In this document: in pieces, positions 38,385 to 46,809 of the stretch | Layout of the letters: each line of letters starts with the position of its first letter | How positions within the stretch are numbered: position 1 is the first letter of the stretch | Assembly: GCA_013426755.1 (NCBI GenBank) | Contig: AP019861.1 | Location: 1,456,516 to 1,520,515, forward strand | Direction of reading: 5' to 3' | Length of the DNA: 64,000 bases | Source: Spirochaetota bacterium | Lineage (GTDB): Bacteria > Spirochaetota > UBA12135 > COTS27 | Translations under genes and position numbers: made by a program | The notes under the pieces: generated by a model | What the model was told of the DNA's origin: nothing | Seen by the model: the letters and a program-made list of their open reading frames with translations, nothing else | Databases searched by the model: none

Positions 38385-38490
38385 ATAAACACATTGAGTG
38401 CAATAAACACACTGAGCATATTGAGTGTAATAAGCATATTGAGCATATTGAGCGTAATAAGCACATTGAGTACACTGAGCACATTAACAC
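38385..38490. repeat. 27-bp tandem repeat upstream of mreB
   Basis: About four imperfect units of 27 bp built from CATATTGAG and GTAATAAGCA words (for example TATTGAGCATATTGAGCGTA at about 38434). All of 38291-38494 is open on the plus strand, giving a His/Ile/Glu/Asn-rich peptide, but this follows from the 27-bp period. I do not call it a gene. Confidence 0.75.
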
Positions 38491-38573
38491 TTAAATTATA
38501 TTCTTAAACCGATAATACAATTATTATAACCTACAATCTTACCCTATGTATCAATTGTAACATCAATTATGAT

Positions 38574-38774
38574 TTAATAAGTGAAATCGCAATTAAAACT
38601 GCCGCAATTGAAATTGTGATTAAAATCACAAATAAAATCACCCTTGAAATTACCATTAAAACTACCATTGAAACCACTCTTGAAATTACAATTGAAATCA
38701 CCCTTGAAACTGCAGCCAAAATTACTATCGAAACTGCGGTCAAAACTGCAATCGAGACTGAAATTGGGTTTCAC
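38574..38774 (-). repeat. 12-bp tandem repeat that keeps an open frame with Phe every fourth residue
   Basis: From 38604 to 38771 there are fourteen 12-bp units (for example ACCATTGAAACC and ACTCTTGAAATT). On the minus strand they keep a frame of 66 codons from a GTG at 38774 to a TAA at 38574, encoding Phe at nearly every fourth position (SFKG, DFNC, NFKS, GFNG). In that column the codon varies only TTT/TTC, with one Leu, while neighbouring columns change amino acid, which hints at selection on the peptide. No ribosome site is visible. It may be a repeat protein or plain repeat DNA. Confidence 0.5.
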
Positions 38775-38895
38775 AGCATAGACGTTTAACCAACTGCCAC
38801 AATAAATGATAAAACTCAGGTATAGATTGAGGTATGGATTAAAATATGAACTGAGTTCAAGTATAAATTAAGGCACTGCTTCAAGCATTTTAGTT

Positions 38896-39924
38896 TTAAG
38901 ATTCGAGATAAGAGGGCTGTTCCCACTTTAAGTCTTCTATTCCATTGAATACCTCTATAATATTATCAGAAGTCGTTTTTTCAATAATCTCAAAAGACTC
39001 TTTTATAGCAGAATTATAAACTGCTGTCGGACGTTTGGAAGTACTGCTCAGTGAAGTGGTGTCGGTAAGATTTTGCTTGTTGCGGTTAATTCCATTGTTA
39101 AAGGCAGAAGTCGTGGTATTTGCTGCCAATAAAAGCTGGTCGTGTTTGGCATTGATGTATTCGAGGTAAAAATTTGCTTTATCGTCTAAATGCAGATACT
39201 TCATGAGCGCGTATAACATCATTCCAGATTTTTGTATGGCGATAAAGTCTTTATCGTCATTGAAGAGGACTTGCTCTAAGGTGACGAGAACAGTTTCATA
39301 GTCTTTTTGGTGAAGATACACTTTGGCTAAATTGATCTGAAATTCGTAGTTATTCGGTTCTAGTTTTAATACCTTATGTGTATAGTACAGCATTTTATCC
39401 AGCCTATTTAAGTGTTCACACACTGCATATAATTTCTTATACAAACTCAAAGCTTCCGTATTATCATGGGCTTCTTTATCAAGCCGTGTGGAGACCCGTT
39501 CGAGATATTCTAATGCCTGCTCATAATACGCCACTCCCAATTGATAATAGACCTCACCTAGGATTTCTTCTGCAGTTTTTTTATAAGAACGATAATGCGC
39601 CTGCATATAGTTGGCTATGCGAAGCATTTCCATCAATTCATAATCGACTGGTTTTTCCAAATTTTTAGCACGCAAGTAATTTAATTGCAGTACCAATATA
39701 CGTTTATTAAACCATCTGTACTCTCTTAGCTCAGTAAGGGCTGTTTCAGTAGCTTCCCAATCTCCCGCTGCTATCATTGTTTCTACTGAGGAGAGTTTTT
39801 TATTGAAATCGCTCAGATAAATGATAAACAAGCCACCCCCTAGGATCCCTACAATCACAACTAGCGTTACGAACAGTACTTTTATATTGATCGCTGTTCT
39901 TATAATGATTTTATTGATATGCAT
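38896..39924 (-). CDS. Membrane-anchored TPR-like protein
   Basis: I do not recognise a specific family. A single N-terminal transmembrane helix (about residues 13-34) is followed by an all-helical region with TPR-like repeats: EILGEVYYQLGVAYYEQALEY near residue 130, and LEPNNYEFQINLAKVYLHQK, DYETVLVTLEQVLFNDD near residues 190-235. The C-terminal 80 residues are polar and Ser/Thr/Asn-rich. It probably faces the periplasm and acts as a protein-interaction scaffold. It is on the same strand as mreBCD and about 800 bases upstream of mreB, so a link to cell shape is possible but unproven. Confidence 0.7.
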   Translation of the reverse strand: MHINKIIIRTAINIKVLFVTLVVIVGILGGGLFIIYLSDFNKKLSSVETMIAAGDWEATETALTELREYRWFNKRILVLQLNYLRAKNLEKPVDYELMEMLRIANYMQAHYRSYKKTAEEILGEVYYQLGVAYYEQALEYLERVSTRLDKEAHDNTEALSLYKKLYAVCEHLNRLDKMLYYTHKVLKLEPNNYEFQINLAKVYLHQKDYETVLVTLEQVLFNDDKDFIAIQKSGMMLYALMKYLHLDDKANFYLEYINAKHDQLLLAANTTTSAFNNGINRNKQNLTDTTSLSSTSKRPTAVYNSAIKESFEIIEKTTSDNIIEVFNGIEDLKWEQPSYLES

Positions 39925-40426
39925 CCTGTTTTGCTACATTTTATCAATACATAGTTTACAAATCAAATGATTTTAAGTCATTGTCCGCTAATAAGATTTC
40001 GGATGAAGGCAATTTGGCACGTGTATGCAGACCCCTATTTATTTCATCTTATCTATCGTAATGCAGCTATTATACAATGATCATTATCCAAACAACGAGA
40101 ACAATGCTAGTAGAACTATTTTATGTTGATTACAACCATTCTGTGAAGAGTCATTCTATAATTTACTATTCTATAATTTACCTAAGTACTGGTGGGCTAT
40201 TTTTACTTGGAACTAGGCAATCTATGATTTACCTGCGACAAGTTTTTAAGTTATCTTATTTATTGATCCCGACAATAACGACAAAACAATGTTATAATTA
40301 GGCTGAGAACTCGTTATTCTCTGTACAATGGGTTGTTGAGCTGGTTTTATTAGCAAAATCATCGGTAAAAGCATCGATAGAAACTGTCAAGATTCACATC
40401 TAAAAAGCTGCATCTAGAAAGAGAAA
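39925..40426. other. Spacer between the divergent TPR and cysM-like genes
   Basis: 502 bases. A 74-codon open frame on the plus strand (40077-40301) has no ribosome site and an unremarkable composition, so I do not call it. An extended -10 element lies at 40290-40298. Confidence 0.4.
40290..40298 (+). promoter_or_regulatory. Extended -10 promoter-like motif for the cysM-like gene
   Basis: TGTTATAAT, with no good -35 (CGACAA at the 17-base position). It lies about 130 bases upstream of the coding start. Confidence 0.4.
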
Positions 40427-41590
40427 GTGGCGTCTATTATGAGTTTGAACTCCTCAGTCCGGTCTGCAAAGAACTCCAAAAAGCTTGATTCTGTGCCTTA
40501 TCCTATATCATTGTCTTCTGTTCCCTCTTATCCAGCTATAAAGGAGCCTTTCGATACCCTACCAAATTTTATTAACCGTGATAATAGAAGTGAATTGACG
40601 AAGCGAAGTCTAACCCACTGGTTCAAACCACCCTACCCACGCCAGCCGCAACCTAAACTCAGCCAGGGAATAGATTCCAGCTATGGAACGAGCCATTGTC
40701 ATCCCAATATACTAAGCCTAATCGGAAATACACCGCTAGTCAAACTCAGAAATATCGTGCCTAATCCCAATGTGACCGTTTACGCAAAAATGGAAAGTCA
40801 TAATCCAGCTGGCAGTGTCAAAGATAGACCCGCTCTCAATATGATCCTTCAAGCCAGGCAGCGTAAAATTCTTAACCCACAAACCACCCTCATTGAACCT
40901 ACGTCAGGAAATACAGGCGTTGGGCTTGCCCTCGTTGCCAGTGTATTAGGCTATCCGCTAGAACTTGTAATGCCAGAAAATGCCACTAGCGAACGCTCAA
41001 AAATCATGAAAGCATTCGGTGCGAAAGTAACCCTCACTCCCGCCACACATGAAATGGAAGGGGCTATTGATTACGCACACGAGAAAGTCAATCGGCTAAG
41101 CAATCAATACGTCATGTTAAACCAATTCGCCAATCCTGATAATTATCTAGCTCATTATCTTTCCACCGCCCCTGAAATTTGGTATCAATCACATAACAGC
41201 ATCACGCATTTCGTCTCGGCTATGGGAACGACGGGAACTATCATGGGCGTCAGTAAATTTTTCAATAAGCACCAGCTGGATGTTGAAATTATTGGTGTTT
41301 CTCCGACCGAAGGTTCTTCAATACCGGGCATTCGGCGCTGGCCTAAGGCTTATCTTCCTAAGATTTTTAATGAAACCGCCGTCGATAAAACCTGCGATGT
41401 TTCTATCATGCAAGCAACGACAATGGCGCGCCGATTGGCTTTAGAAGAAGGCATCTTCTGTGGAACAAGTGCAGGGGGCGCCGCTCACATCGCTATTGAG
41501 ATTGCTAGCAAAATTGAGAGCGGTGTTATTGTTTTCATCGTCTGCGACAGAGGTGACCGTTACCTTTCTACAGACCTCTTCACCTATTGA
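40427..41590 (+). CDS. cysM: Cysteine synthase, CysM-like
   Basis: A PLP-dependent beta-replacement enzyme that makes cysteine from O-acetylserine (or a related substrate) and a sulfur donor. The N-terminal SLIGNTPLVKL, the PLP Lys132 in NPAGSVKDRPA, TSGNTGVGLALVA, and the CysM-type EGSSIPGIRRWPKAYLPKIF are clear, with FCGTSAGGA near the end. CysM enzymes can use thiosulfate, and two rhodaneses follow within 1.4 kb, which fits sulfur handling. An extra 90 or so residues precede the conserved core; they are Ser/Pro-rich and of unknown role. The start may be GTG 40427 or ATG 40439; a purine-rich GAGAAAG precedes both. Confidence 0.9.
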   Translation: MASIMSLNSSVRSAKNSKKLDSVPYPISLSSVPSYPAIKEPFDTLPNFINRDNRSELTKRSLTHWFKPPYPRQPQPKLSQGIDSSYGTSHCHPNILSLIGNTPLVKLRNIVPNPNVTVYAKMESHNPAGSVKDRPALNMILQARQRKILNPQTTLIEPTSGNTGVGLALVASVLGYPLELVMPENATSERSKIMKAFGAKVTLTPATHEMEGAIDYAHEKVNRLSNQYVMLNQFANPDNYLAHYLSTAPEIWYQSHNSITHFVSAMGTTGTIMGVSKFFNKHQLDVEIIGVSPTEGSSIPGIRRWPKAYLPKIFNETAVDKTCDVSIMQATTMARRLALEEGIFCGTSAGGAAHIAIEIASKIESGVIVFIVCDRGDRYLSTDLFTY

Positions 41591-41775
41591 AACTGCTTGC
41601 CAAACTGTTAAATCTGTGCTTGCCCCCAATAGCCCAATAACCCACTGCAACCCAATGATATCTAGTAACCCGTCTTCCCACCTTGTTTTCCCTTGTTTTT
41701 CCTTGTTTTTATAAAGTTGTTTCAATGCTTATTTTATTTAAGTTGACTTTATTCATGAATTTTATTATATTGATA

Positions 41776-41897
41776 GTATAGTCATAGTATAGTCATAGTA
41801 TAGTCATAGTATAGTCATAGTATAGTCATAGTATAGTCATAGTATAGTCATAGTATAGTCATAGTATAGTCATAGTATAGTCATAGTATAGTCATAA
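41776..41897. repeat. 11-bp tandem array TATAGTCATAG
   Basis: Eleven nearly perfect copies of an 11-bp unit, followed by degenerate relatives to about 41930. It lies in the 469-base gap between the cysM-like gene and the first rhodanese. Near-identity suggests recent expansion, and copy number should vary between strains. The 11-bp step is close to one helical turn. Confidence 0.95.
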
Positions 41898-42059
41898 TAC
41901 AATCTATAATCATAATACAATCATTCTAAGAAAAAACGGTGTCCGTACCCTTTAAATCCGAAAATAAGCCCATCATCCACATCACTTTCACAATGTCAAC
42001 TAAATATAAAAAAACTCACATAAAACAAAACTAAAATAAAATTAGAGGAACAGAAAACC

Positions 42060-42566
42060 ATGAAGATTAGATTATTTCATTCAATCCAATCACAGCTGGC
42101 ACAACAAGTGTCCAATTATAATTTACTAGCATTTATGGGAATATTTGCTGTATTATCATTACTAGCGCTGCCCTTGTTACAGGGAGCAGAAGTGACGGCT
42201 AAGAGCAATAGCCATGAAAAAAAGGCTGAAACTGAGATCGCTCCACACATTGCTAAGATGTTAAAAGAGATCGAGACCGGCAAGGCTATTTTACTTGATG
42301 TTAGAGAACAAGAAGAATGGGACGCAGGACACCTTGAATTAGCAGACCTTGTCCCTCTCTCAAAGCTCAAAGAAGGCTATAAACCTAAGCTAGAAACCAG
42401 TAAAAAGCGTATTTATCTTCACTGTCGCTCTGGCAATCGCGTCAATACAGCTAAACCCCTCCTGCAGAAAAAAGGGTTCAAAGACGTCGTTGCCCTCAAA
42501 GAAGGCTTCAATCAATTAAGAGCAATGGGACTTAAAGCAACAGTCCCGTCTAACAAACAGCAATAA
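42060..42566 (+). CDS. Exported or membrane-anchored rhodanese-domain protein
   Basis: A single rhodanese domain (about residues 65-160) with the active-site loop HCRSGNR and catalytic Cys122, preceded by LDVREQEEWDAGHLELADLV. The N-terminal 45 residues contain a hydrophobic helix (about 24-41) ending ALPLLQGAEV, so it is exported or anchored with the domain in the periplasm. AGAGGAA lies eight bases before the ATG. The domain is closely similar to that of the next gene, so they are tandem paralogues. Sulfur transfer or stress function is typical, but the partner is unknown. Confidence 0.88.
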   Translation: MKIRLFHSIQSQLAQQVSNYNLLAFMGIFAVLSLLALPLLQGAEVTAKSNSHEKKAETEIAPHIAKMLKEIETGKAILLDVREQEEWDAGHLELADLVPLSKLKEGYKPKLETSKKRIYLHCRSGNRVNTAKPLLQKKGFKDVVALKEGFNQLRAMGLKATVPSNKQQ

Positions 42567-42648
42567 TCTATCATTGAACCTAGCGACGGCTACCTACTCG
42601 TCTGGCATCTATTCATCAATGTTCTTCATATTAAAGTAATTGCTATTC

Positions 42649-42969
42649 ATGGAAAAACATCTCGCTACGCTGAAAACCAAGCTAGAAAAAAATCAAGCCG
42701 TTCTGTTCGATGTTCGCGAACAAGAAGAGTGGGACGAAGGATACCTAAAAGACGCTTTCTTCGTCCCCCTCTCACAACTCAACTTAGGCAACATTCCAGC
42801 AAATACCGAAAAAACGAAAGATCAGGAAATCTATCTCTATTGTCGTAGCGGGCAACGCGTTTACATTGCACAGCCTATTTTAGAAGACATGGGCTTTAAG
42901 AAAGTGACTCCACTAGATGAAGGCTTTGAAGAATTACGTGATGAAGGTTTTGCTGCTGTTGAGCCCTAA
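42649..42969 (+). CDS. Cytoplasmic rhodanese-domain protein
   Basis: A 106-residue single-domain rhodanese with FDVREQEEWDEGYLKDAF and the loop YCRSGQR, catalytic Cys65. It has no signal peptide, so it is the cytoplasmic counterpart of the upstream paralogue 82 bases before it. I start it at ATG 42649; a TTG nine bases earlier is also in frame. Its stop codon lies in the first unit of a 20-bp repeat array. Confidence 0.88.
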   Translation: MEKHLATLKTKLEKNQAVLFDVREQEEWDEGYLKDAFFVPLSQLNLGNIPANTEKTKDQEIYLYCRSGQRVYIAQPILEDMGFKKVTPLDEGFEELRDEGFAAVEP

Positions 42970-43034
42970 TCATTACCGCAAAATCTTAATCATTGCTATT
43001 GAACCTTAATCATTGTCGTTGAACCCTAATCATT
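42951..43034. repeat. Four-copy 20-bp repeat seeded at the rhodanese stop codon
   Basis: GAGCCCTAAT-CATT, AAATCTTAAT-CATT, GAACCTTAAT-CATT and GAACCCTAAT-CATT begin at 42961, 42981, 43001 and 43021, exactly 20 bp apart. The first unit contains the last codons and TAA of the rhodanese gene, so the array is a tandem copy of the gene's 3' end. Confidence 0.85.
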
Positions 43035-43164
43035 AAGGCATAATAAAAATATAACAAAAAAGTCTTAATTTCAAAATCATGGTCACCTAAGCGTGAAATT
43101 GAACTTTAAAAAATGAAACCAAAGGTGAAATTAAACTTGAAAAGCGAAGTTTAAGCAAAAAAAA

Positions 43165-43632
43165 ATGAAAAGTTCAGCCTGCATTCGTTACATTGGAAAT
43201 AGATGTTTCGAAGCTACAACCACTTCTGCTAAGCAATCCCTAGTCATAGATGCAAGTACAGAAGCCGATCTTAGTCTCAGAAAAGGGACACGGCCTATGG
43301 AGAATGTACTTCTCGCACTAGCAAGTTGTGCCAGCGTAGACATTGTAATTATCTTAGAAAAAGCAAAACAATTTTACAGTACCTTTCATGTAGATATAGT
43401 AGCGTTGCGGCGTGACAGTATTCCTAACGTTTTCACACAAATTGACCTAGCGTTCCATTTCACTGCTCAATTAGAGACGTCTTCTAAAAATAAGTCCAAT
43501 CCGCTAGACTCTGCCAAAATCACCCGCGCAATAGAACTTTCTTTAACCAAATACTGCTCGGTCGCAGCAATGCTAAAAGCAGCAGGCGTCATTATTAACT
43601 ATAGCCTTCACATTCACCCCCCACAACCTTAA
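43165..43632 (+). CDS. OsmC-family protein
   Basis: An OsmC/Ohr-like protein, a family of thiol peroxidases acting on organic hydroperoxides. The key helix appears as PMENVLLALASCASVDIVIIL with its Cys, and the second redox Cys in LTKYCSVAAML. Length 155 is about right. There is a short Lys/Ser-rich stretch in the middle (TSSKNKSNPLDS). It follows the rhodaneses on the same strand with about 200 bases between, so it may belong to a sulfur/redox group but has its own spacer. Confidence 0.85.
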   Translation: MKSSACIRYIGNRCFEATTTSAKQSLVIDASTEADLSLRKGTRPMENVLLALASCASVDIVIILEKAKQFYSTFHVDIVALRRDSIPNVFTQIDLAFHFTAQLETSSKNKSNPLDSAKITRAIELSLTKYCSVAAMLKAAGVIINYSLHIHPPQP

Positions 43633-43649
43633 AAGCGAATTGCTTTTAA
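43629..43649 (+). terminator. Hairpin at the osmC-like stop
   Basis: TTAAAAGC (43629-43636) and GCTTTTAA (43642-43649) pair perfectly around a five-base loop, and the hairpin covers the stop codon. Its own 3' arm contains the T run, so it is a weak terminator candidate. Confidence 0.45.
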
Positions 43650-43807
43650 TCAGTATTGAATCCAGCAAAACCTAATCATTATCATTCAATCAGTATTGAA
43701 TCCAGCAAAACCCAATCATTATCTTTCAATCAGTATTGAATCCAGCAAAACCCAATTGTTATCATTTAATCGGTATTGAATCCCACAGAGTCTAATTATC
43801 ATTATTC
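43648..43807. repeat. Four-copy 40-bp direct repeat
   Basis: AATCAGTATTGAATCCAGCA starts at 43648, 43688, 43728 and, in a variant form, 43768. The period is exactly 40 bp, the same as the unrelated array at 12268. The array fills the gap after the OsmC-like gene. Confidence 0.9.
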
Positions 43808-43984
43808 AATCATCCATCATCATTCAATTACTATTCAATCAATTATTAATGCCTCTTAAACTCATTGACTTTATTTCACGATATTCACTTTATCATTATT
43901 CAATCATCTATCATCATTCAATTACTATTCAATCAATTATTAATGCCCCTTAAACTCATTGACTTTATTTCACGATATTCACTA
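43797..43984. repeat. 94-bp tandem duplication of a gene's 5' end
   Basis: Copy 1 is 43797-43890 and copy 2 is 43891-43984, with very few differences. Both contain the upstream region, ATG and the first 14 codons of the UbiA-like gene (ATG at 43849 and 43943). The first ATG opens a frame that ends after about 34 codons, because 94 is not a multiple of three. This duplication also explains why an in-frame start further upstream (43865) looks possible for the real gene. Confidence 0.92.
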
Positions 43985-45115
43985 GATGTTGCGATTGCAG
44001 CAGCAACATTAAGTTTGCTTCTTACAAAATTTCTTAATATTTCACTTCATTACAATTATTATATTCTTCTAGGTCTAGTCACATTGTGTGTCTACAGCCT
44101 CGATCACGCTATAGACAGCTATAAAGTAAAGCGTCAAGTAAAACATTGGCAAACTGGCAATTCCAATCACCCGCACACTAGTAAAACAACGACAGATCAT
44201 GAAACAATAGCAACAAAATTTATAACAGGGCGAGCCGTTTTCAAAGCCGCAGAACAAAAAACCAAGTTAAAACCTGGTTTTTATGAGTATTTTCATCGTC
44301 CGTTCGCAAATAAATTTTTAAACACATTCCTGCTATCACTAGGCAGTGTTATTGTTTTAGCCTATTTCACATATTACACTACGCCGGATCGTATTGTTAG
44401 CTATTTTATTTTTATAATGGGTGCTATGTTAGGACTCGTTATTGCAGGGTATTTTTATTTACTTGTTTTTCACGAGAAATCACTTGTACTGAGTAAGGAG
44501 ATTATCATTGCGTTTGTATTTACAGTAGGTGTATTCATCGCTCCGCTATCGTCTGTTATCGCTGCGGACGTGAATTGGACTGCATTGTACACTACACTAG
44601 AAAAATCACCGAATACCACAAATTCTCCTTCACATACAGTAACGCCAACTTTATCTGCTGCATTTCATTACCTTTATACCTTCACTCATACCCTTATTAC
44701 AAGTCCACAAAAATTATTATTAGAAACGGATAGACTTATCAAAATAGCTCAATTGTTTATCGTTTATTACTGCATCCTCTTCCACAATGCACTACTGTTC
44801 TCCTACTATCACTTCAATAAAGATAGAAAAGCAGGTGAAGTTTCTATTATCATGAGATTAGGACAGGAAAAAAGTCACTGGATGCTCAATGCATTTGGAT
44901 TTTTCACATTGATCATCATTTTATACGTACTGCAGAGCCATTTGAGTCTTTATAAATATTATTTTGTCGCCGCAATTATTGTCCAGACAATGCTACTCAA
45001 ATACATCAAAAACCCGTCTTCCCAGCAATTAAATCACGTTTTGGTTACGGTTATAGGCAATAGTTACTTTATCCTGCTTTATATCGTGTTTTACCTGATG
45101 GATTACTTGTATTAG
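43943..45115 (+). CDS. UbiA-like polytopic membrane protein
   Basis: About nine transmembrane helices. Two acidic motifs resemble those of UbiA prenyltransferases: VYSLDHAIDSYK (D-x3-D) near residue 55, and a second loop FHNALLFSYYHFNKDRKAGE near 300. The second motif is degenerate, so I call it UbiA-like rather than assign a reaction. A polar insertion of about 45 residues follows the first motif, and a Ser/Thr/Pro-rich one lies near residue 230. I take ATG 43943 (MPLKLIDFI) as start because everything upstream is a duplicated copy of this 5' end. The 3' end is also tandemly duplicated. Confidence 0.6.
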   Translation: MPLKLIDFISRYSLDVAIAAATLSLLLTKFLNISLHYNYYILLGLVTLCVYSLDHAIDSYKVKRQVKHWQTGNSNHPHTSKTTTDHETIATKFITGRAVFKAAEQKTKLKPGFYEYFHRPFANKFLNTFLLSLGSVIVLAYFTYYTTPDRIVSYFIFIMGAMLGLVIAGYFYLLVFHEKSLVLSKEIIIAFVFTVGVFIAPLSSVIAADVNWTALYTTLEKSPNTTNSPSHTVTPTLSAAFHYLYTFTHTLITSPQKLLLETDRLIKIAQLFIVYYCILFHNALLFSYYHFNKDRKAGEVSIIMRLGQEKSHWMLNAFGFFTLIIILYVLQSHLSLYKYYFVAAIIVQTMLLKYIKNPSSQQLNHVLVTVIGNSYFILLYIVFYLMDYLY

Positions 45116-45143
45116 TGTCTTACCCAATGGATTACTTGTGTTA
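45086..45143. repeat. 29-bp tandem duplication of the UbiA-like gene's 3' end
   Basis: GTGTTTTACCTGATGGATTA CTTGTATTA (45086-45114) is followed by GTGTCTTACCCAATGGATTA CTTGTGTTA (45115-45143). The second copy lies beyond the TAG. Confidence 0.85.
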
Positions 45144-45300
45144 TTTATCTGTTTAAGATTGGCTTGAAGTTAGAGACTACGAGTATCTGAGTTACTTCTT
45201 ACTGTGGCATTGTCTCACCGCTAGGATTTTCTCAAAAAACATCCGCAAAATAGCCAAGAAATACCTAGTCATCCCGATATTTATTAATAAAGCCCAATAC

Positions 45301-45430
45301 TGCATAATATTGCATAATACTGCACGATATTGCATGATACTGCATGATATCGCCTAATACTGCATGATATTGCCTAATACTGCATGATACTGCCTAATAT
45401 TGCATGATACTGCATGATACTGCATGATAC
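45301..45430. repeat. 13-copy 10-bp tandem array TGCATGATAC
   Basis: Units of exactly ten bases (TGCATAATAT, TGCATAATAC, TGCCTAATAC, TGCATGATAC) run from 45301 to 45430, with a degenerate unit just before. Variation is restricted mainly to positions 4, 6 and 10. A further 21-bp tandem pair (CTAGAAATAGATTAAGAAGA) lies at 45645-45686, just before the recombinase gene. The rest of the 597-base spacer is empty. Confidence 0.95.
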
Positions 45431-45712
45431 GGTGTGATTTTCCTGTGCCCTGTGCAGCGAACTTTACTGTGAGATTGTCTACCCAAAATCTATCTTTCCC
45501 TACCAAAGACCCATTGAACCACATTCGAAGAAAATATCCCTAATATCAAATACTCCTAGCCACACTTAAAAAAACCTTGAATAAACATCATAAAAACCCT
45601 AAAAATCCTAAAAAACTCTAAGAACTCCAAAAACTCCAAAAACTCTAGAAATAGATTAAGAAGATCTAGAAATAGATTAAGAAGAAATAGAAGTAACAGT
45701 AATTTAAGAAAC

Positions 45713-46804
45713 ATGACCCCCAATAGCTATCGATTGCAAGATTATCAAGACTACCTCGTCTTCGAAAAAGCACTCAGTCCCCTAAGTACCCAATCTTACA
45801 TGCGCGACATTAAGCACTTTATTGCATTCATACAGAAATTAGAACGAACTGGTCTTAAAAATCTGAAACTAGCGGATATTGAATTATTCTTAAAAGAACC
45901 TATTCCCACATCAAAACCTTATTCTAATACAAAAACAAAACTTCATTCCACTACAAAAACTCCAGCAACTAAGCAGCATCCCGCCTTAACGCGTACAACC
46001 CCCAAATCGCCAGACATCTTTTATAAAGAAACCTCGCTGGCACGAAAAGCAGCAACTTTACGCAGTTATTTCAATTTCTTATACCAAGAAGGAGAAATTG
46101 AAATAAATTTCTCAGACCTTATAGAAAGTCCCAAATTACCACAGAAACTGCCAACATTTTTAACTCAAGAAGAGATTTCAAATTTTCTTGCCGCTTTTCC
46201 TACCCAAACCAGACTAGACCAACGCGATAAAATGATCATTGAATATTTATACGCCCTAGGCCTTCGTATCAATGAATGCCGTACTTTAACTATTGGAGAT
46301 ATCAATCTTGCAGAAAAATTTGTTACCGTACGAGGAAAAGGTGATAAAACACGTCTATTGCCACTTCTAGAACGATTAGCCGAAGAAACAAAAACTTATT
46401 TAACGGAAATACGCCCCCATTTTAACCCTCATAAGTCCTTGCGAAAAAAATCAATTCAAGCATCCTCTTCAGACCGTTACAACACATCCATACCAGGTGC
46501 CAATACATCCATACCAGGTGCCACTAGTTTTCTCTTTCCAAGTCGAACAGGCACATCACTTTCACGCGTAATGGTATGGAAAATCGTCAAAAAACGCTTG
46601 TTAGCAGGTGGAATCACTAGCAATATCACTCCCCATACATTGCGGCATTCCTGTGCCACCCACCTTATCCAAAATGGAGCCGACCTACGCCTTATTCAAG
46701 AAATCCTAGGTCATGCCAATATTCAAACCACACAAATTTACACCCACATCATGAGAAATGATCTCAAACAAGCTGCCCTGCATTATCATCCTTTTTATCA
46801 TTGA
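45713..46804 (+). CDS. xerC: Tyrosine recombinase, XerC/XerD type
   Basis: A site-specific recombinase of the Xer type, which resolves chromosome dimers at dif or acts in integration. The catalytic set is complete: Arg185 (ALGLRINE), Lys in VRGKGDKTR, His308-x-x-Arg311 (PHTLRHS), His in LGHANIQTT and nucleophile Tyr343 (QIYTHI). At 363 residues it is about 60 longer than XerC/D. There is a Thr/Lys/Pro-rich insertion in the N-terminal domain (about residues 65-100) and a Ser/Asn-rich one (about 245-275) containing NTSIPGA twice. The core is Xer-like and ends soon after the Tyr, so I favour a housekeeping Xer over a phage integrase. XerC and XerD cannot be told apart here. Confidence 0.88.
   Translation: MTPNSYRLQDYQDYLVFEKALSPLSTQSYMRDIKHFIAFIQKLERTGLKNLKLADIELFLKEPIPTSKPYSNTKTKLHSTTKTPATKQHPALTRTTPKSPDIFYKETSLARKAATLRSYFNFLYQEGEIEINFSDLIESPKLPQKLPTFLTQEEISNFLAAFPTQTRLDQRDKMIIEYLYALGLRINECRTLTIGDINLAEKFVTVRGKGDKTRLLPLLERLAEETKTYLTEIRPHFNPHKSLRKKSIQASSSDRYNTSIPGANTSIPGATSFLFPSRTGTSLSRVMVWKIVKKRLLAGGITSNITPHTLRHSCATHLIQNGADLRLIQEILGHANIQTTQIYTHIMRNDLKQAALHYHPFYH
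46481..46522. repeat. In-frame 21-bp duplication in the recombinase gene
   Basis: AACACATCCATACCAGGTGC C and AATACATCCATACCAGGTGC C (46481-46501, 46502-46522) encode NTSIPGA twice, with one base different. Same period and same codon count as the duplication at 15364. Confidence 0.9.
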
Positions 46805-46809
46805 AATTC

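Noticed and set aside
38291-38494. 67-codon plus-strand gene
   Set aside because: The His/Glu/Asn-rich second half is the translation of a 27-bp repeat; no ribosome site and no family resemblance.
40077-40301. 74-codon plus-strand gene
   Set aside because: Hydrophobic, low-information sequence without ribosome site, overlapping the probable promoter of the cysM-like gene.
41441-41725. Genes on either strand over the cysM 3' end
   Set aside because: Both frames overlap the conserved CysM C-terminus and have no recognisable features; they are shadows.
43865-43942. Longer N-terminus for the UbiA-like protein
   Set aside because: The extra codons lie entirely in the duplicated copy of the 5' region; the second ATG is the natural start.
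45713-46804. Phage or integron integrase
   Set aside because: Domain order and catalytic spacing fit Xer recombinases; no phage genes, attC-like repeats or tRNA are adjacent. The neighbouring arrays are simple tandem repeats.
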